Source: Bombyx mori
Taxonomy: Eukaryota; Arthropoda; Insecta; Lepidoptera; Bombycidae
Assembly: GCF_030269925.1 (NCBI RefSeq)
Contig: NC_085119.1
Coordinates: 11,939,001-12,003,000 of the forward strand
Direction of reading: 5' to 3'
DNA: 64,000 bases
Below the pieces are notes generated by a model that was not told the origin of the DNA, did no database searches, and worked only from the letters and a program-made list of their open reading frames with translations. The number at the start of each line of letters is the position of its first letter. The first letter of the stretch is position 1. Below, one piece after another: positions 10,001 through 20,305 of this stretch. Made by a program: the position numbers and the translations under genes.

Positions 10001-12438
10001 CCTATCGCGATAACTTCCTTGCTGTCCAAAGTGATGGAGCGAATAATAAATACGCACCTCTTGAAGTATCTTGAGGATCGCCAGTTGATCAGTGACCGAC
10101 AGCAAGGTTTCCGTTACGGTCGCTCAGCTGGTAATCTTCTTGTATACCTTACTCACAGGTGGGCTGTAAGCCTTTATTTAGCTAAGGCCATCGACAGGGT
10201 CTGGCATAGGGCACTTCTGTTTAAGTTACCATCTTACGGAGTCCCCGAGATATTCTGCAAGTGGATCGCTAGCTATATGGATGAGCTCGATGTTCTCGAA
10301 TATATCGGCCATCAGAATCTCTCTCGGAGCGTGGTGCAAGAGAGACGATCAAAACATGTGTCTGAAGTAGAGAACTCTCTGGGGTTCAATTCAACCCGTT
10401 GAAGACACAAGTTTGCGCGTTTACTGCGAAGAAGGACCCCTTTTTCATGGTACCGCAATTCCAAGTATTCCAGCAACCTTCCAACATTATTGGGATATTT
10501 TCGGTCTAATTTCGAGCGATGTCCAATTTCGGAGTCATTTGGATTGCAAAGCCAAGCTGTAGCTAAAAACGCAAGGAGTCCTAAACAGAGCAAAGCGGTA
10601 CTTAGCAGTACACGCTAGTACTGCTCCCACCACTGGGCCGGCGCTCTCAAATACCAGCTATTTCTATTTGATTCCATACAGAAGAGAGACGTTCGGATTG
10701 TTGATAATCCCGTTCTCACGGATCGCTTGGAACCTCTGGGTCAAGGAAGGACTTCGGTTTCCTCTGTATTTTGTATGTATGTTCCACGGGGAGTGCTCTG
10801 AGGAATTGCTTGAGATGATACCATCATCTCGTTTTTACCATTGCACCCTTCGATCAATATTGATCGAAGATCGCACCGCCCGTCATCGGAGCAGACTACA
10901 TCCATACTACCTGGTGCCACTGCGTTCATCCACAGAGCGTTTCCAGAGATCTTTTTTGCCACGTACCATCGGGCTTTGGAATGAGCTCCCTCCACGATGT
11001 TTCCGGAGCGTTATAACATGTCCTTCTTCAAACGAGGCTTGTAGAGAGTATTAAACGGTAGGCAACGGCTTGACTCAGTCCCTGGCATTGCTGACGTCCA
11101 TGAGCGACCGTAACCATTCACCATCAGGAGAGCCGTATGCTCGTCTGTCTATACGGCAATAAAAAGTAATAATAATAATAAATAATAAAATTTACATAAA
11201 TGTCTTCTCTATATGGGGTAAATGCTACGGATATAACATAATTTGAAGTAAATGCTTTGGAACAAAACATTTAAAGCTAGTATTTGGTAACAGTCGTATG
11301 AGAAACGTCTAAGAAAATAAAAACTCGCCGTTAAAATCAGAAAGAAATGTTATAGTAATATATCAAATCATTAATTATCGATTATCTTTTAGCTGTCTGT
11401 CTATTAAATGAACAAACTGGTTCAAAATAAAAATTACATCTTACTAGTATTTCTGTCTGTAAACTATGCTTTCATATTTCGATTTTTTTACTATCTTCTA
11501 TGATTCGAGCTCGAAACTGACCAGATAAATGATATTATAAGTTGCCTTAGGAAGCAACAATTATCTTGCTTTAATACTTTCTGAAATTTAGAGGGAAATT
11601 TGTTTTAGCTACCAAGAACTACGTAATCCCAGCGGGTACAACTGTTGTCATTGGAACGTTCAAGTTGCATCGTCAACCGAAATATTATAAAGACCCTGAA
11701 GTTTTCAACCCCGATAATTTCCTACCGGAAAACACTCAGAACAGACATTATTACAGCTATATACCATTCAGTGCTGGACCTAGGAGTTGTGTTGGTGAGT
11801 ATCTGCAAGCGATAATATAGTCTTGTAAAAATTCTCTACATAGACAGAGACCGGGTCTACATAGCCCATAGATCATAAATCGAGTGTCATGCGGGGCAAA
11901 GGACATCCACAGTAATTCCCAATAATCGTATACCTTTAAACGAGCAATTCTTGTATATATATAATCTGAATCTCGGAAATGGCTCCAACGATTTTCATAA
12001 AATTTAGTATACAGGGGATTTCGGGGGCGATAAATCGATCTAGCTACGATTTATTTTCAAAAAATGTTGTTTAATTCATGTTTTCAATAATCAACTCTTC
12101 CCGACATCTATTGGCGAATAATAATACTATTTTTCTTAATCGAGGGCAACTAACCGCTTTAAAGACACAACAAGATGGCGAGCAAAGCTCGGTCATCACT
12201 CAGTGTTCTTTAATAGACATCTTCAAATAATTGTAAATATATGTTTTTTACAGGTCGTAAATACGCTTTATTGAAGTTAAAAATCTTACTATCTACGATA
12301 CTGAGAAATTTCAGAACTATTTCTGAGATACCTGAAAAGGAGTTCAAACTTCAAGGCGACATCATTTTGAAAAGAGCGGAAGGCTTCCAAATGAAGGTTG
12401 AACCTAGAAAACGAGTCCCAACTAACGTCGCCCGTTAA
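4053..12438 (+). CDS. CYP4G: Cytochrome P450, CYP4G subfamily (10 coding exons, complete)
   Basis: Coding exons: 4053-4260, 4494-4691, 5431-5613, 6495-6564, 7131-7257, 8358-8538, 8733-8845, 9571-9808, 11609-11794, 12254-12438. All introns are GT-AG, all phases join, and the total is 1689 nt = 562 residues plus stop. Visible features: an N-terminal membrane anchor (about residues 18-36), a PGPAPIP hinge, the I-helix motif GHDTTAAG (361-368), the K-helix ESLR (Glu418, Arg421), an NPDNF element, and the heme-binding [10 protein letters not shown] with the ligand Cys500. The stretch between helices G and H (exon 6, with the acidic segment [12 protein letters not shown]) is extended, which is typical of CYP4G. 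Known family role: endoplasmic-reticulum oxidative decarbonylation of long aldehydes to cuticular hydrocarbons, with NADPH-P450 reductase. The paralogue number cannot be decided by eye. Introns hold SINE and LINE debris, but no exon is damaged, so the gene looks functional. Confidence 0.93.
4762..4990 (+). mobile_element. Bm1-type SINE in P450 intron 2
   Basis: SINE body from ACTGGTGGTAGGACC to the A-rich tail. About 25 bases are deleted internally, between GAGTCCG and CCTATTTCTGCCG. The tRNA-like head is absent. Confidence 0.85.
5690..5985. repeat. Unclassified repeat in P450 intron 3
   Basis: Holds two near-copies of an AAGATGG(C/A)CGCCG...ATGGCG motif (around 5818-5850 and 5936-5965) and the phrase TGATCTGAAATTTGGTACAC. 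A related phrase, CTTGAAATTTGGTAC, recurs at 59846. This looks like a dispersed insect repeat, but I cannot name the family. Confidence 0.35.
6138..6252 (+). mobile_element. LINE 3' tail (tail A) in P450 intron 3
   Basis: A short 5'-truncated LINE end with the diagnostic GGTGGGCC(A/G)TATGCTCGTC motif, ending in GGCAACAAAAAAAA. The same tail closes the longer LINE at 9850-11190. Non-coding. Confidence 0.7.
7258..8357. other. P450 intron 5
   Basis: No gene or familiar repeat. A short tandem motif, ACGTGGCGACGC, is seen at about 7366-7390. Overlapping short frames on both strands around 7093-7606 look fortuitous apart from the P450 exon at 7131-7257. Confidence 0.4.
9205..9375 (-). mobile_element. 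LINE tail B in P450 intron 7
   Basis: The reverse complement shows the tail B UTR, with the inverted pair ACTGAGTTTCT / CTCAGTGGGTC and a final TAGGTAGGAAAA. A 5'-truncated LINE insert with no coding part. Confidence 0.75.
9850..11190 (+). mobile_element. Jockey-like LINE fragment with degenerate reverse transcriptase (tail A) in P450 intron 8
   Basis: The frame at 9917-10402 contains reverse-transcriptase motifs: [29 protein letters not shown], and [14 protein letters not shown] (RT block 3, normally D-x-A-K-A-F-D, degraded here). A later frame at 10668-11054 holds the C-terminal [18 protein letters not shown] motif, and the UTR ends with tail A and an (ATAA)n tract near 11190. The palm motif FADD is missing, and several frame changes and deletions separate the pieces, so the copy is dead. 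It fills most of the intron between the P450 I-helix exon and the following exon, on the same strand as the gene. Confidence 0.8.
11191..11608. other. Rest of P450 intron 8
   Basis: AT-rich and ends in the acceptor TTTTAG at 11603-11608. No other feature. Confidence 0.4.
11925..12215 (+). repeat. Dispersed repeat family H, copy 1 (P450 intron 9)
   Basis: A block of about 290 bp that recurs at 46785-47076 with high similarity. Shared phrases include GAGCAATTCTTGTATAT, GGGGGCGATAAATCGATC, CCCGACATCTATTGGCGAAT and AAAGACACAACAAGATGGCG. Copy 2 ends in ATCTAG followed by T, which fits a non-autonomous Helitron 3' end, but no clear hairpin or 5' TC end was established. No coding capacity. Confidence 0.6.
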
Positions 12439-12802
12439 ATCTGTGAATTGCAAAAGCAAACAATACTTTAGTCAGAGTAATAGTGACTTGTTCAATTATT
12501 TATTTAAATACACCGATTATTTATTATTATATTTATGTTGATTATTTTGTTTTAGTACATGAATTATAATTACAAGTCCAGTCTCTATAAATTAATAGTG
12601 ACTAATTAATACTAAAGTATATGTAAACTCTACTTCGACTTTCCTAATGGTGTGGGACAAATGAAAACCGTTATATAATTTTGAACATTGTGTTTTATTA
12701 ATGAAAATTCATTATCAATACATCATGATTTTAATGATTATCTATAAACTTTATTTTTATATACTAAGGGCTGACTATCAGATAAAGTTAGTTATGCAAC
12801 CA
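12439..12802 (+). other. 3' flank of the P450 gene
   Basis: Contains the likely 3'UTR. No perfect AATAAA signal was seen close to the stop codon, so the poly-A site is not placed. Confidence 0.35.
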
Positions 12803-12946
12803 TTTTTTTTTATTGCTTATATGAGTGGACGAGCTCACAGCCCACCTGGTGTTAAGTGGTTACTGGAGCCCATAGACATCTACAACGTAAATGCGCCTGA
12901 CACCTTGAGATATAAGTTCTAAGATCTCAATATAGTTACAGATATA
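12803..12946 (-). mobile_element. Bm1-type SINE 3' half
   Basis: Minus-strand SINE 3' portion, with the T-run at 12805 being the complement of its poly-A. It breaks off after ACTATATTGAGATCTTAGAA, so only the 3' half is present. Confidence 0.8.
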
Positions 12947-13007
12947 ATTATGTCAACTATAAAAGCGTTGCCTAGACGACAAAAAGGCAATTAGTAATCA
13001 GTTCTTT

Positions 13008-13195
13008 TTTATTTCTCTACCTATTCTCTGCTAGCCTAAGGGGCTATTCTAACTACGCTGTAACTGGTAGTGAGCTCATGAGCTCAACCCAAGAGAATGT
13101 ACCAACACGGACCCAAGAAAGAGCAGTTCGCAGAATCGACCACCCGATCGGAATCGCGACCAACTGAGAAGATCTGGTGAGAAGCTCAGTGGTTT
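13008..13195 (-). mobile_element. LINE tail B
   Basis: Reverse-complement copy of the tail B UTR with the CCACTGAG / CTCAGTTGGTC inverted pair and the GAGCTCATGAGCTCA segment. 5'-truncated and non-coding. Confidence 0.65.
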
Positions 13196-13452
13196 TTATC
13201 TATGGATTAGTTTGCGGACGGAGACCGGTGCTCAAAGAGCTTTTAAACACCAATAGTGGATCCGAGGGATCGGACGAGACCTATTTCTGGCGACGGCAGC
13301 ATTGCGTCGCCCCGTCGCCTGGTTATGTAACTATCTGAAACCACGAAGACAGGGCTATCGTTTCGCGCCGCTTTTTCGAAATAAATTAAGTACTAGGTAT
13401 ACGAAGCGAAACAACAAAGGGATCACCTGAATTGAAGCGAAAAAAGTGAAAT

Positions 13453-13600
13453 GCAATAATTGAAGTTAATAAGTGGATAAAAATACAAATTGACTTTTAA
13501 TATGTATTTCAATGAAAGCAATACTTCAATAATTGAAGTCTACCTTAAGTGGTTAAAAATACAAATTGGCTCTTAATATGTATTTCAATGAAAGCTATCA
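13453..13600. repeat. Two-copy tandem repeat, unit about 72 bp
   Basis: CAATAATTGAAGT...TATGTATTTCAATGAAAGC occurs at about 13455-13524 and again at 13529-13600, differing at a few positions and by a small insertion. No coding content. Confidence 0.65.
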
Positions 13601-13911
13601 TATTCGAGCACCAGCACATAACAATATACCAATACTTAAAACTGTATTTTAAAAAAATACAAGTGCTTACTTTTTGAAACAATTAGAACGAGAACCCATA
13701 TTGCCTTTAAAGTTTTTATAGGCGCTTTGTTCGACTTTAGCTGAAAGTATTCGCAAAGGCGGAAGGAAAGAAAACAGTACGAAATGAAAGAGGCTTGTGG
13801 TGCAACTAAAATTTATGAAAAAAAATTTTTAATATCTGAATTCCACCGTATTCTCAATGCTAAAAAAGCTTCCCAAATTCATCGGGAAGTGTATTTAAAA
13901 ACACTTTACGG

Positions 13912-14036
13912 TACAATTTTTTATTGCCTTTGCAAGCAAACAAGCATACGGCCCCCTTAATTGTAAGCGGTTACCGTCGCTCATAGACGTCAGCAATACC
14001 AGGGGCAGAACCGAGCCGCTGCCTACCTCTATATCG
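13912..14036 (-). mobile_element. LINE tail A, minus strand
   Basis: Complement of the tail A UTR (GGTAACC...GGGCCGTATGCTTG, degraded in part), ending in TTTTTTATTGCC on the + strand. Non-coding remnant. Confidence 0.65.
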
Positions 14037-14039
14037 CTC

Positions 14040-14200
14040 GTAATAGGGTGATACTTTCCAAAACTTGCATACGGGCAATAATGATCTACGCGAGTGTGGT
14101 GCTCTGTCACACAGCTCTCAAACAAATAAACTCTCGTCCAAATATTCAATCACGCCTCAGCAGGAAAACCTCAGTGCATCATAGGAAAGTGGATCGTCAC
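14040..14200 (+). pseudogene. Jockey ORF2 fragment (post-RT region)
   Basis: The frame reads KTCIRAIMIYASVVLCHTAL, which aligns with the KTCIRPVMTYASVVFAHAAR segment of the LINE at 52.9-57.9 kb. About 50 codons remain, with internal decay. Confidence 0.6.
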
Positions 14201-14435
14201 AACTACCTTATTTTTTATTGTTTAGATTAGATACCAGTAAACGGTCCACCAAGGGCCGTAAGTAAGTAAGTAGGTATTAGAGCCCATATACCTACTTAGT
14301 CTGGCCATAAATACTGTTACAATTAAAAATAAACAAAACATTACATTTGAATTTGGAATCTGTCATTTTTATATGATTGCTCATTGAGATTTCTTATTTT
14401 AGCGCCAATACATTGTACAATATTTTGCGATATTA

Positions 14436-14515
14436 AAATGGAGTGGGGTGATAAAGAGAACCGAATCGCTGTGATTGCATTACACGAAGTGGGTATGGAG
14501 CCAAATGCAATTGTT
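14436..14515 (+). pseudogene. Mariner-like transposase N-terminal fragment
   Basis: ATG at 14436 opens a short frame reading ENRIAVIALHEVGMEPNAI, similar to the helix-turn-helix start of mariner-type transposases. A stop follows at about 14517. Only the extreme N-terminus is present, so this is a remnant. Confidence 0.45.
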
Positions 14516-14761
14516 TGATGTTGAATTCACTGAGTGGACTGTAGATTTTGTGGTTCTTGTAAATTATAAACACTTTATCACTATCGCTGGGTGTTTATTA
14601 ATATTTATACAAAGTACAACGGTTTTTGTACAGGCACAGCGATGGAAGCGAATTTTGTGAATGACAATTATGACTGGTTTCAGACCTAGTGAATGAAATG
14701 AATGACATTAATGTAGGTTTGCTACAGCAATTTTTAAAACTCTCTACACTAATATTATTAT

Positions 14762-14864
14762 TATTATAGAAGTATAATAGTCTTTGACAATAGAACCATA
14801 ATAATGTTCAAACTTATAATTTCAATTCATTATAGTCGAATTTCGACTATTGCGGGACCACTAG
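14762..14864 (+). mobile_element. Helitron 3' end fragment
   Basis: Matches the last 100 bp of the Helitron at 21125-21544: the TAGTCGAATTTCGACTA hairpin, then TGCGGGACCACTAG, with host T following at 14865. The 5' part is missing. Confidence 0.7.
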
Positions 14865-15639
14865 TATTACATAATTAAGTAACAAACAGTTTTCAACATT
14901 ACTGTCACTAATTAAATATTAACTCGATTAGCGGCTTTTTATCTTCAAATCAGTTAAATTATACATTTAAAATTTACACGTTTGTGACACCGCCTCTTTG
15001 GGATTAAATGAATCCTCCTTAAAGACGTAGGAATTTAAAAATATGGATTACTAAAGAACATAATTTTAAATTTGGAAACCACAGACGGACCATTCGTTTT
15101 CCCGCTTCTTTCCGCGCAACGTTCAAAATAGAACAAAATATTGAAATCTATTTTAAATCAGTTTTTTTCTACCACTATTGCCTCAAATCTGAATTTTTAA
15201 TTAACTGTGTGAAGTGCTCGCCTCCTGTTCGCCGTTGAAAAACCATTAAGGAATCCAACTGTTAGAGAGAATGTGGACTTGGAAAATATCATGTGAGTCA
15301 AGAGTTTAGTATTCTTTGATTCAGGCTGTGTTTTTGTAACTTCACCGCGCCGCCAAAATATCCTTACCGCCTGTGTCCGCGTGGTGTAGCTATTTCCACG
15401 CCACAACATTAACATAATCTTTCGTCTGTGTCTATTATTAGTTTAGTCGCCCCACTAAGCTCCGCTTTTACTTCGTCTCGACTAGATCGATAACCAGAAA
15501 CGATGATAAAATATTAGATTAAAAAGTTGTGGCTATTAAGAAAAAACCTAAGCTTTGAGGAAAGATATTTTAATTTTTAACCGACCTCTAATAATAAATA
15601 AATGATTCTTTAAATAGTTGAACGTACACTGTCGTCTGT
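14865..15639. other. Spacer, nothing recognised
   Basis: AT-rich non-coding sequence. A short minus-strand frame at 15197-15415 shows no recognisable motif. Confidence 0.35.
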
Positions 15640-16090
15640 ATTTTTTTTTTATTATTGCTAGATGGGTGGACGAGCTCACAGCCCACCTGGTGTTAAGTGG
15701 TTACTGGAGCCCATAGACATCTACGACGTAAATGCGCCACCCACCTTGAGATATAAGTTCTAAGGTCTCAAGTATAGTTACAACGGCTGCCCCACCCTTC
15801 AAACCGAAACGCATTACTGCTTTACGGCAGAAATAGGCAGGGCGGTGGTACCTACCCGCGCGGACTCACAAGAGGTCCTACCACCACTAATTACGCAAAT
15901 TATAGTTTTGCGGGTTTCACTTTTTATTACACGATGTTATTCCTTCACCGTGGAAGTCAATCGTGAACATTTGTTGAGTACGTATTTCATTAGAAAAATT
16001 GGTACCCGCCTGGTATTCGAACACCGGTGCATCGCTCAACACGAATGCACCGGACGTCTTATCCCTTAGGCCACGACGACTTCAAATGTA
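15640..16090 (-). mobile_element. Full-length Bm1-type SINE
   Basis: On the minus strand the copy starts near 16090 with the tRNA-related head: GTCGTGGCCTAAGGGATAAG (A box region), then GGTGTTCGAATACC (B box). It runs through the body to the T-run at 15640-15652 (its poly-A). Internal Pol III promoter elements are recognisable although the B box is slightly degraded. Confidence 0.88.
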
Positions 16091-16126
16091 TTATATTATT
16101 GAAGACGAACTTTGAAAAACTTAATT

Positions 16127-16387
16127 AGCAGACAGATCATGTTGCTGGCGGCCGCCGGTCCGGCGTCTGGGGGACGGCGGGATGGATGTAATGTGCTCTG
16201 CGTAAACCCTGTCCCGCCGTCTCAATAGCTCCGACTGGGTTCCCGCCCGGTCCGGGGTAGGGCGCCGGCTGTGAGCGGCAGGAGTTTTTTTTTTTAGTGA
16301 GGTTCGACTCCCACATACCCCACCTGCCGTGCGGGTGGGGATCCAGCCATTTTCTCCAGTGGTAAAAAAAAAAAAGCAGACAGATCA
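16127..16387 (+). mobile_element. 5'-truncated LINE tail with 13-bp target-site duplication
   Basis: The GC-rich insert at 16140-16374 ends in a run of 12 A and is flanked by the identical 13-mer AGCAGACAGATCA (16127-16139 and 16375-16387). It carries GACTCCCACATACCCCAC near its 3' end, a motif shared with the tails at 17169-17330 and 34665-34750 and attributable to R1-clade LINEs. The composition contrasts sharply with its AT-rich surroundings. Confidence 0.85.
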
Positions 16388-16499
16388 AGGAGTGCAAGTC
16401 CTTGATCTTTTTTTAAGGGACTTTACTGGTCTGGTAACTAAGACCTTTAGATCAAGTCTTATTTTAATTTTAATGATACGTAACTTTTTTATATGAAAG

Positions 16500-16645
16500 T
16501 TATATTATAAAATGAAATGAAGTTGATTATTATGAAACATGGCATGAAGTGAAATGAAAACGAAATGAGATGAAATGAGATGGAATGGGATGAATGGGAT
16601 GAAGTATAATCTCAGTAAAATCATTTACTGAGACTTTTTCGGTGA
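16500..16645. repeat. GAAATGA-type simple repeat ending in a small palindrome
   Basis: Irregular repeats of AAATGA/GATGGAATG units at 16500-16610, followed by TCTCAGTAAAATCATTTACTGAGA (shown here only to locate it, at about 16609-16632), a 9-bp-armed inverted repeat. Confidence 0.5.
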
Positions 16646-16889
16646 ACTTTTTGGAAGATCCCGAGAAGTTACGTTCAGCCAGCGCGATGAACGCATTATC
16701 GCATTATGGTATACCTTACTTGACTTAATAGATCCAGAAACGAAAGGATTTTAAACAGCATTGTCACTTGCGATAAAAAAATGAACATCTTATGATAATC
16801 GTATGTGGTCATCATGTTGATTAGACCCTGGTACCTACTTACCTAGGCAATGGCCCAAACGAAAACTTACCCCTAAAAAGTCATGGTCT

Positions 16890-17100
16890 CTGTTTCATAG
16901 TCTAGTGCCGGTATAATTCACCACTGCTGCTTACGAAATGGTACCAGCATGCCGATGTGAGGTACTGATAACAGTGATGGAGAAGCTCGCGAATCTCCTG
17001 CCAGCTTTGGTTAATCACTCACCCTCGCTGTTCCTACACTACAACATTCGGCCTCATACGGCACAACAAACAGACTTTAAGCTAAAAGCTAAGGTCGGGT
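16890..17100 (+). pseudogene. Mariner-like transposase fragment, catalytic residue lost
   Basis: The frame includes MEKLANLLPALVNHS and FLHYNIRPHTAQQT, matching the mariner signature HDNARPHTA around the last catalytic aspartate. Here the Asp position reads Tyr and an upstream stop is present, so the protein would be inactive. Flanked by unrelated SINE sequence on the right. Confidence 0.6.
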
Positions 17101-17168
17101 ATTTCCGTCATTCCGGCGGGGCAGCCGTTGTAGCTATACTGAGACTTTAGAACTTATATCTCAATGTA
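17101..17168 (+). mobile_element. Bm1-type SINE internal fragment
   Basis: Contains GGCGGGGCAGCCGTTGTAGC and ACTTATATCTCAA, part of the SINE body only. Confidence 0.6.
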
Positions 17169-17330
17169 TAGGGCCAAAAGTATAGAGCCTTAAAATCCCT
17201 TGGGCCTGCGGTCTGCTCCCAACATCTGCAGATCGTCAAGTCCCACATACCCCGCATGCCCGCTAGGCGCGGGGACCTCGTAGGAGGATCGACACCAGGC
17301 CCGAAGAAAAAAAAAATAAGAAAAAAAATT
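17169..17330 (+). mobile_element. R1-clade-like LINE tail
   Basis: Holds AAGTCCCACATACCCCGC and an adjacent GC-rich inverted segment, ending in an A-rich tract at 17308-17330. Related to the insert at 16140-16374 but clearly diverged. Confidence 0.55.
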
Positions 17331-17880
17331 GATTGACTTTACGGTCTCGACTTATGCAAGTTTTATATGCACTTTCCAAGTTATTCAATCCGGTTTCTGC
17401 AGGAGAGCGGTCGAAACATTCTGGCATGTGAGAAAGGTACATCTTCACGACGACCTAAATTTAGACCCGATACGTAAGTGAGCATCAGAACAATACTTTG
17501 AAAAGAGGGTGAGACGCAATAGTCCTATTATCGTAGCCGCCTCGAACTACATATCCGATCGAGACAACGGGGTAACGCCCAGCCGCTCTTACCCAAAATA
17601 TGTCATGTTGGTTAAGTTTTTCAAGCACCGGTCACCGTTCTCGTCAAATGCGACGAAAAGTTCTACAGACAGCTTAACCAACAGTTGTATGTTTTGTTAT
17701 TGTTAACTCACTAATTTTTTCACCGTATCTGCACAGTAGGTCGCGATTCCGATCTGGCGGTACATTCAACGAGCCACGCTCTTGCTAGGGCGGATATTAA
17801 CAACTACAGGCGAAGACCCGTAGTTCGTCAACTAGCCGCGAGGCTGCGAGCAATTAGGCAAAATAAATAGGATTGACTTT
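17331..17880 (+). pseudogene. Decayed Jockey ORF2 C-terminus and UTR
   Basis: The fragments CTTCACGACGACCTAAATTT and ATTATCGTAGCCGCC match the NVDLHDDLGL and RLIVAAADY regions of the 52.9-57.9 kb LINE. Frames are broken repeatedly, and a UTR-like piece with GATTCCGATCTGGCGGTA follows. Confidence 0.55.
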
Positions 17881-18151
17881 TCTCCAGTAGTGTACGAACC
17901 GGTGGTGTGATTAATTGAGTGTGATTAGACTAATTAATTGATTTATCTACATATGTAATCGATCAAGTTTAGAAGACACTAATTGACTGGCTATTAGTGG
18001 TTTTAATTGTCATTTTATAAGAATGGACTTGCCATACTCAAACTTGTTTAGTCACTTTAGGTGCTTCCGTAAGGTTATTTGTATCTGTGTCAGTCGACAA
18101 AATATATTTTTGGTATTCTAATATCTAAGGTATAATAATCTAAAGATTTCT

Positions 18152-18402
18152 ACAGGTGGTAGGACCTCTTGTGAGTCCGCACGGGTAGGTACCACCACCC
18201 CGCCTATTTCTGCCGTGAAGCAGTAATGCGTTTCGGTTAGAAGGGTGGAGGAGCCGTTGTAACTATACTGAGATCTTAGAACTTTTATCCCAAGGTGGGT
18301 GACGCATTTACGTTGTAGATGTCTATGGGCTCCAGTAACCACTTAACAACAGGTGGGCTGTGAGCTCGTCTACCCATCTAAGCAATAAAAATAAATAAAA
18401 AA
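18152..18402 (+). mobile_element. Bm1-type SINE, 5'-truncated
   Basis: Complete SINE body from GGTGGTAGGACCTCTTGTGA to GCAATAAAAATAAATAAA. The head is absent. Confidence 0.87.
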
Positions 18403-19344
18403 ACATTGTTGGCTATCGCTTATCCGCTGATCTTGAGACTTGGTACAGCTTTTGCAGGCACCCTAAGGAATTCATCGGTTATTGTAATTTCAAGCATTTT
18501 GCTATCGTTGTTTATATTTACCACTTAATTTTGAGATCTTTTGCGTTTTGCGGATTTGATTTGATATTATTATAATGTTTATGTAGTAATTAAATACTAA
18601 ATTAATAATATTAATAATATTAAATATAAATATAAAGAATAATAATTTAATAACTAAAATATATTATTAAAAGGAGTCCCTTTAGGCAAGGTTCCGAAGA
18701 TACTGGCAGCGTTCCCCCTTTGAATAGCTAGACTAATTCTTTGTCCAAGGTAGCTGCCAAATCTTCGATTAAATTAAATTTAGTTTTTGCTTTATATTAC
18801 GTTTTCAACTCGCATATTTAATAGACATACATTTGACATTAATAGTTCAATAAATCGCAAACTTCCTTTTCTGTCGTAGACAATATAAGCTCAACGGTCT
18901 AATAAATTTCTACTTCCAATAACTGGTTTACATCAAAGTATTATTTAAATACGCAATATTTATGATAATGCTTTTCCTATGTTTTTATTTTTATCAAAAA
19001 GTCAGGTTTGTTTTGCTTGTTGTGTCAAAAATGCATAAAATGCATCCGCTTCGTAAATAAAATGTGACGATATGCTTAATAAATATCAAAATTCTATCTC
19101 AAACTAATATATTATTAATGACCAAAATACTGAGTATAAAACATATTATTTTATAGATTCTCTGCATGGTTTTTCTAAGGCGCAATATATATCCAGTCAG
19201 CTCAGCTCTTTGTAACCCACAGAGGAGGTAGGTATATGATTCCCCTTGAGCGATACAACCCCTATCATACCATAGAATAGAGACCTTGACTTCATCTATC
19301 AATCATTTCTCTGTGGTCTTGCGCTATGTCTTTCATTGATCCAT
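18403..19344. other. AT-rich spacer
   Basis: No gene supported. Includes a stretch of (TAATATTAA)-like sequence around 18600-18660. Confidence 0.35.
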
Positions 19345-19435
19345 CTTTTTTTTCCTACCTACGTTGGTAACCTCGACGGGTTATGCCAGCGTAATCGGGC
19401 GATTAGGTGTGCGCACGGAGCTCTAACCTGGTGAA
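19345..19435 (-). mobile_element. Possible LINE tail B remnant
   Basis: TTTTTCCTACCTACGTTGGTAACC followed by a pyrimidine-poor segment resembles the complement of the final part of tail B. Too short for certainty. Confidence 0.35.
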
Positions 19436-19681
19436 TTTGCTTATATTCATCATCATAGAATCGTTGGTAAATCATCAGTAAATGACTAATGTCAATAATT
19501 TCACTAACACAAACCGAACCGAAAAAGATATGCATTGAGACTTGAGTAGCTTAATAAACATCATACACGAAACATCAAATTATTAGAAAACTAAACGTTG
19601 CGTTACATAAGTCTTATGTACTAGGTTCCTTTGCTGAAAAAAATTATATATTTTTTTTGTAATGATACAGAATCTTAGCGG

Positions 19682-19797
19682 CTTTTTTTTATTGCCCTTA
19701 CAGGCAGACGAGCACACGGCCCACCTGATGGTGAGTGGTTACCGTCGCCCGTGGACTTCAGCAATACCAGGGGCAGAGCCAGGCCGCTGCCTACCGC
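19682..19797 (-). mobile_element. LINE tail A, minus strand
   Basis: The complement reads GGTAGGCAGCGGCCTGGCTC ... GGTGGGCCGTGTGCTCGTCT, with the poly-A complement at 19684-19691. The crossing frame at 19662-19985 is fortuitous. Confidence 0.75.
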
Positions 19798-20123
19798 TAA
19801 TTTTACTATTGTGCTATTTAATGATATTCTTGTTAGATTTTGCTAATGGCATCTATTATTTTCGTACACTGTGCAGTTTGTTTGTGTCATCGCTATCGTT
19901 CCCGTTGAAAACAAGCGCTGGTTATTTACGTGCAGCCAGTATAATGTTAAATCGGAACCGGATTTACGGTGAAGGACGAGCATGATCTTAATTTAAATTG
20001 TTGATTGTTCATTCATCATTTTTTTAATATACAAACCTTGTCTCATACAGTGAATGAAGTTATTCTACTATATACATTTTAACCCGATACCAATGGTGTA
20101 ACCAAGACTTCGACCATCTCTAC

Positions 20124-20305
20124 ATGGCCGCAGAATGGAAATTGTGGTGCCTATATACTTCGGTAATGGATAAAAGTCAGATAGGCCATGAACTTGCCGG
20201 TCAAACTATTTTAAAGCTGAAAAAAAGTGTTATCGAACATATCTCTCGTGGAATAATACAAGAAGCACAGTCAGTGCCCTATTCTGACCTCATAAAATTT
20301 ACTGA
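20124..20305 (+). other. Unassigned open frame
   Basis: About 60 codons are open (start MAAEWKLWCLY) before the frame runs into a SINE at 20306. I recognise no family, and no splice partner was found. It may be chance or a fragment of a lost repeat. Confidence 0.2.

Noticed and set aside
15640..16090. tRNA-like A and B boxes (also at 31.9-32.4, 36.1, 39.1, 44.8 and 51.2 kb)
   Set aside because: They are heads of the Bm1-type SINE. No cloverleaf with acceptor stem could be drawn, so they are not called as tRNA genes.
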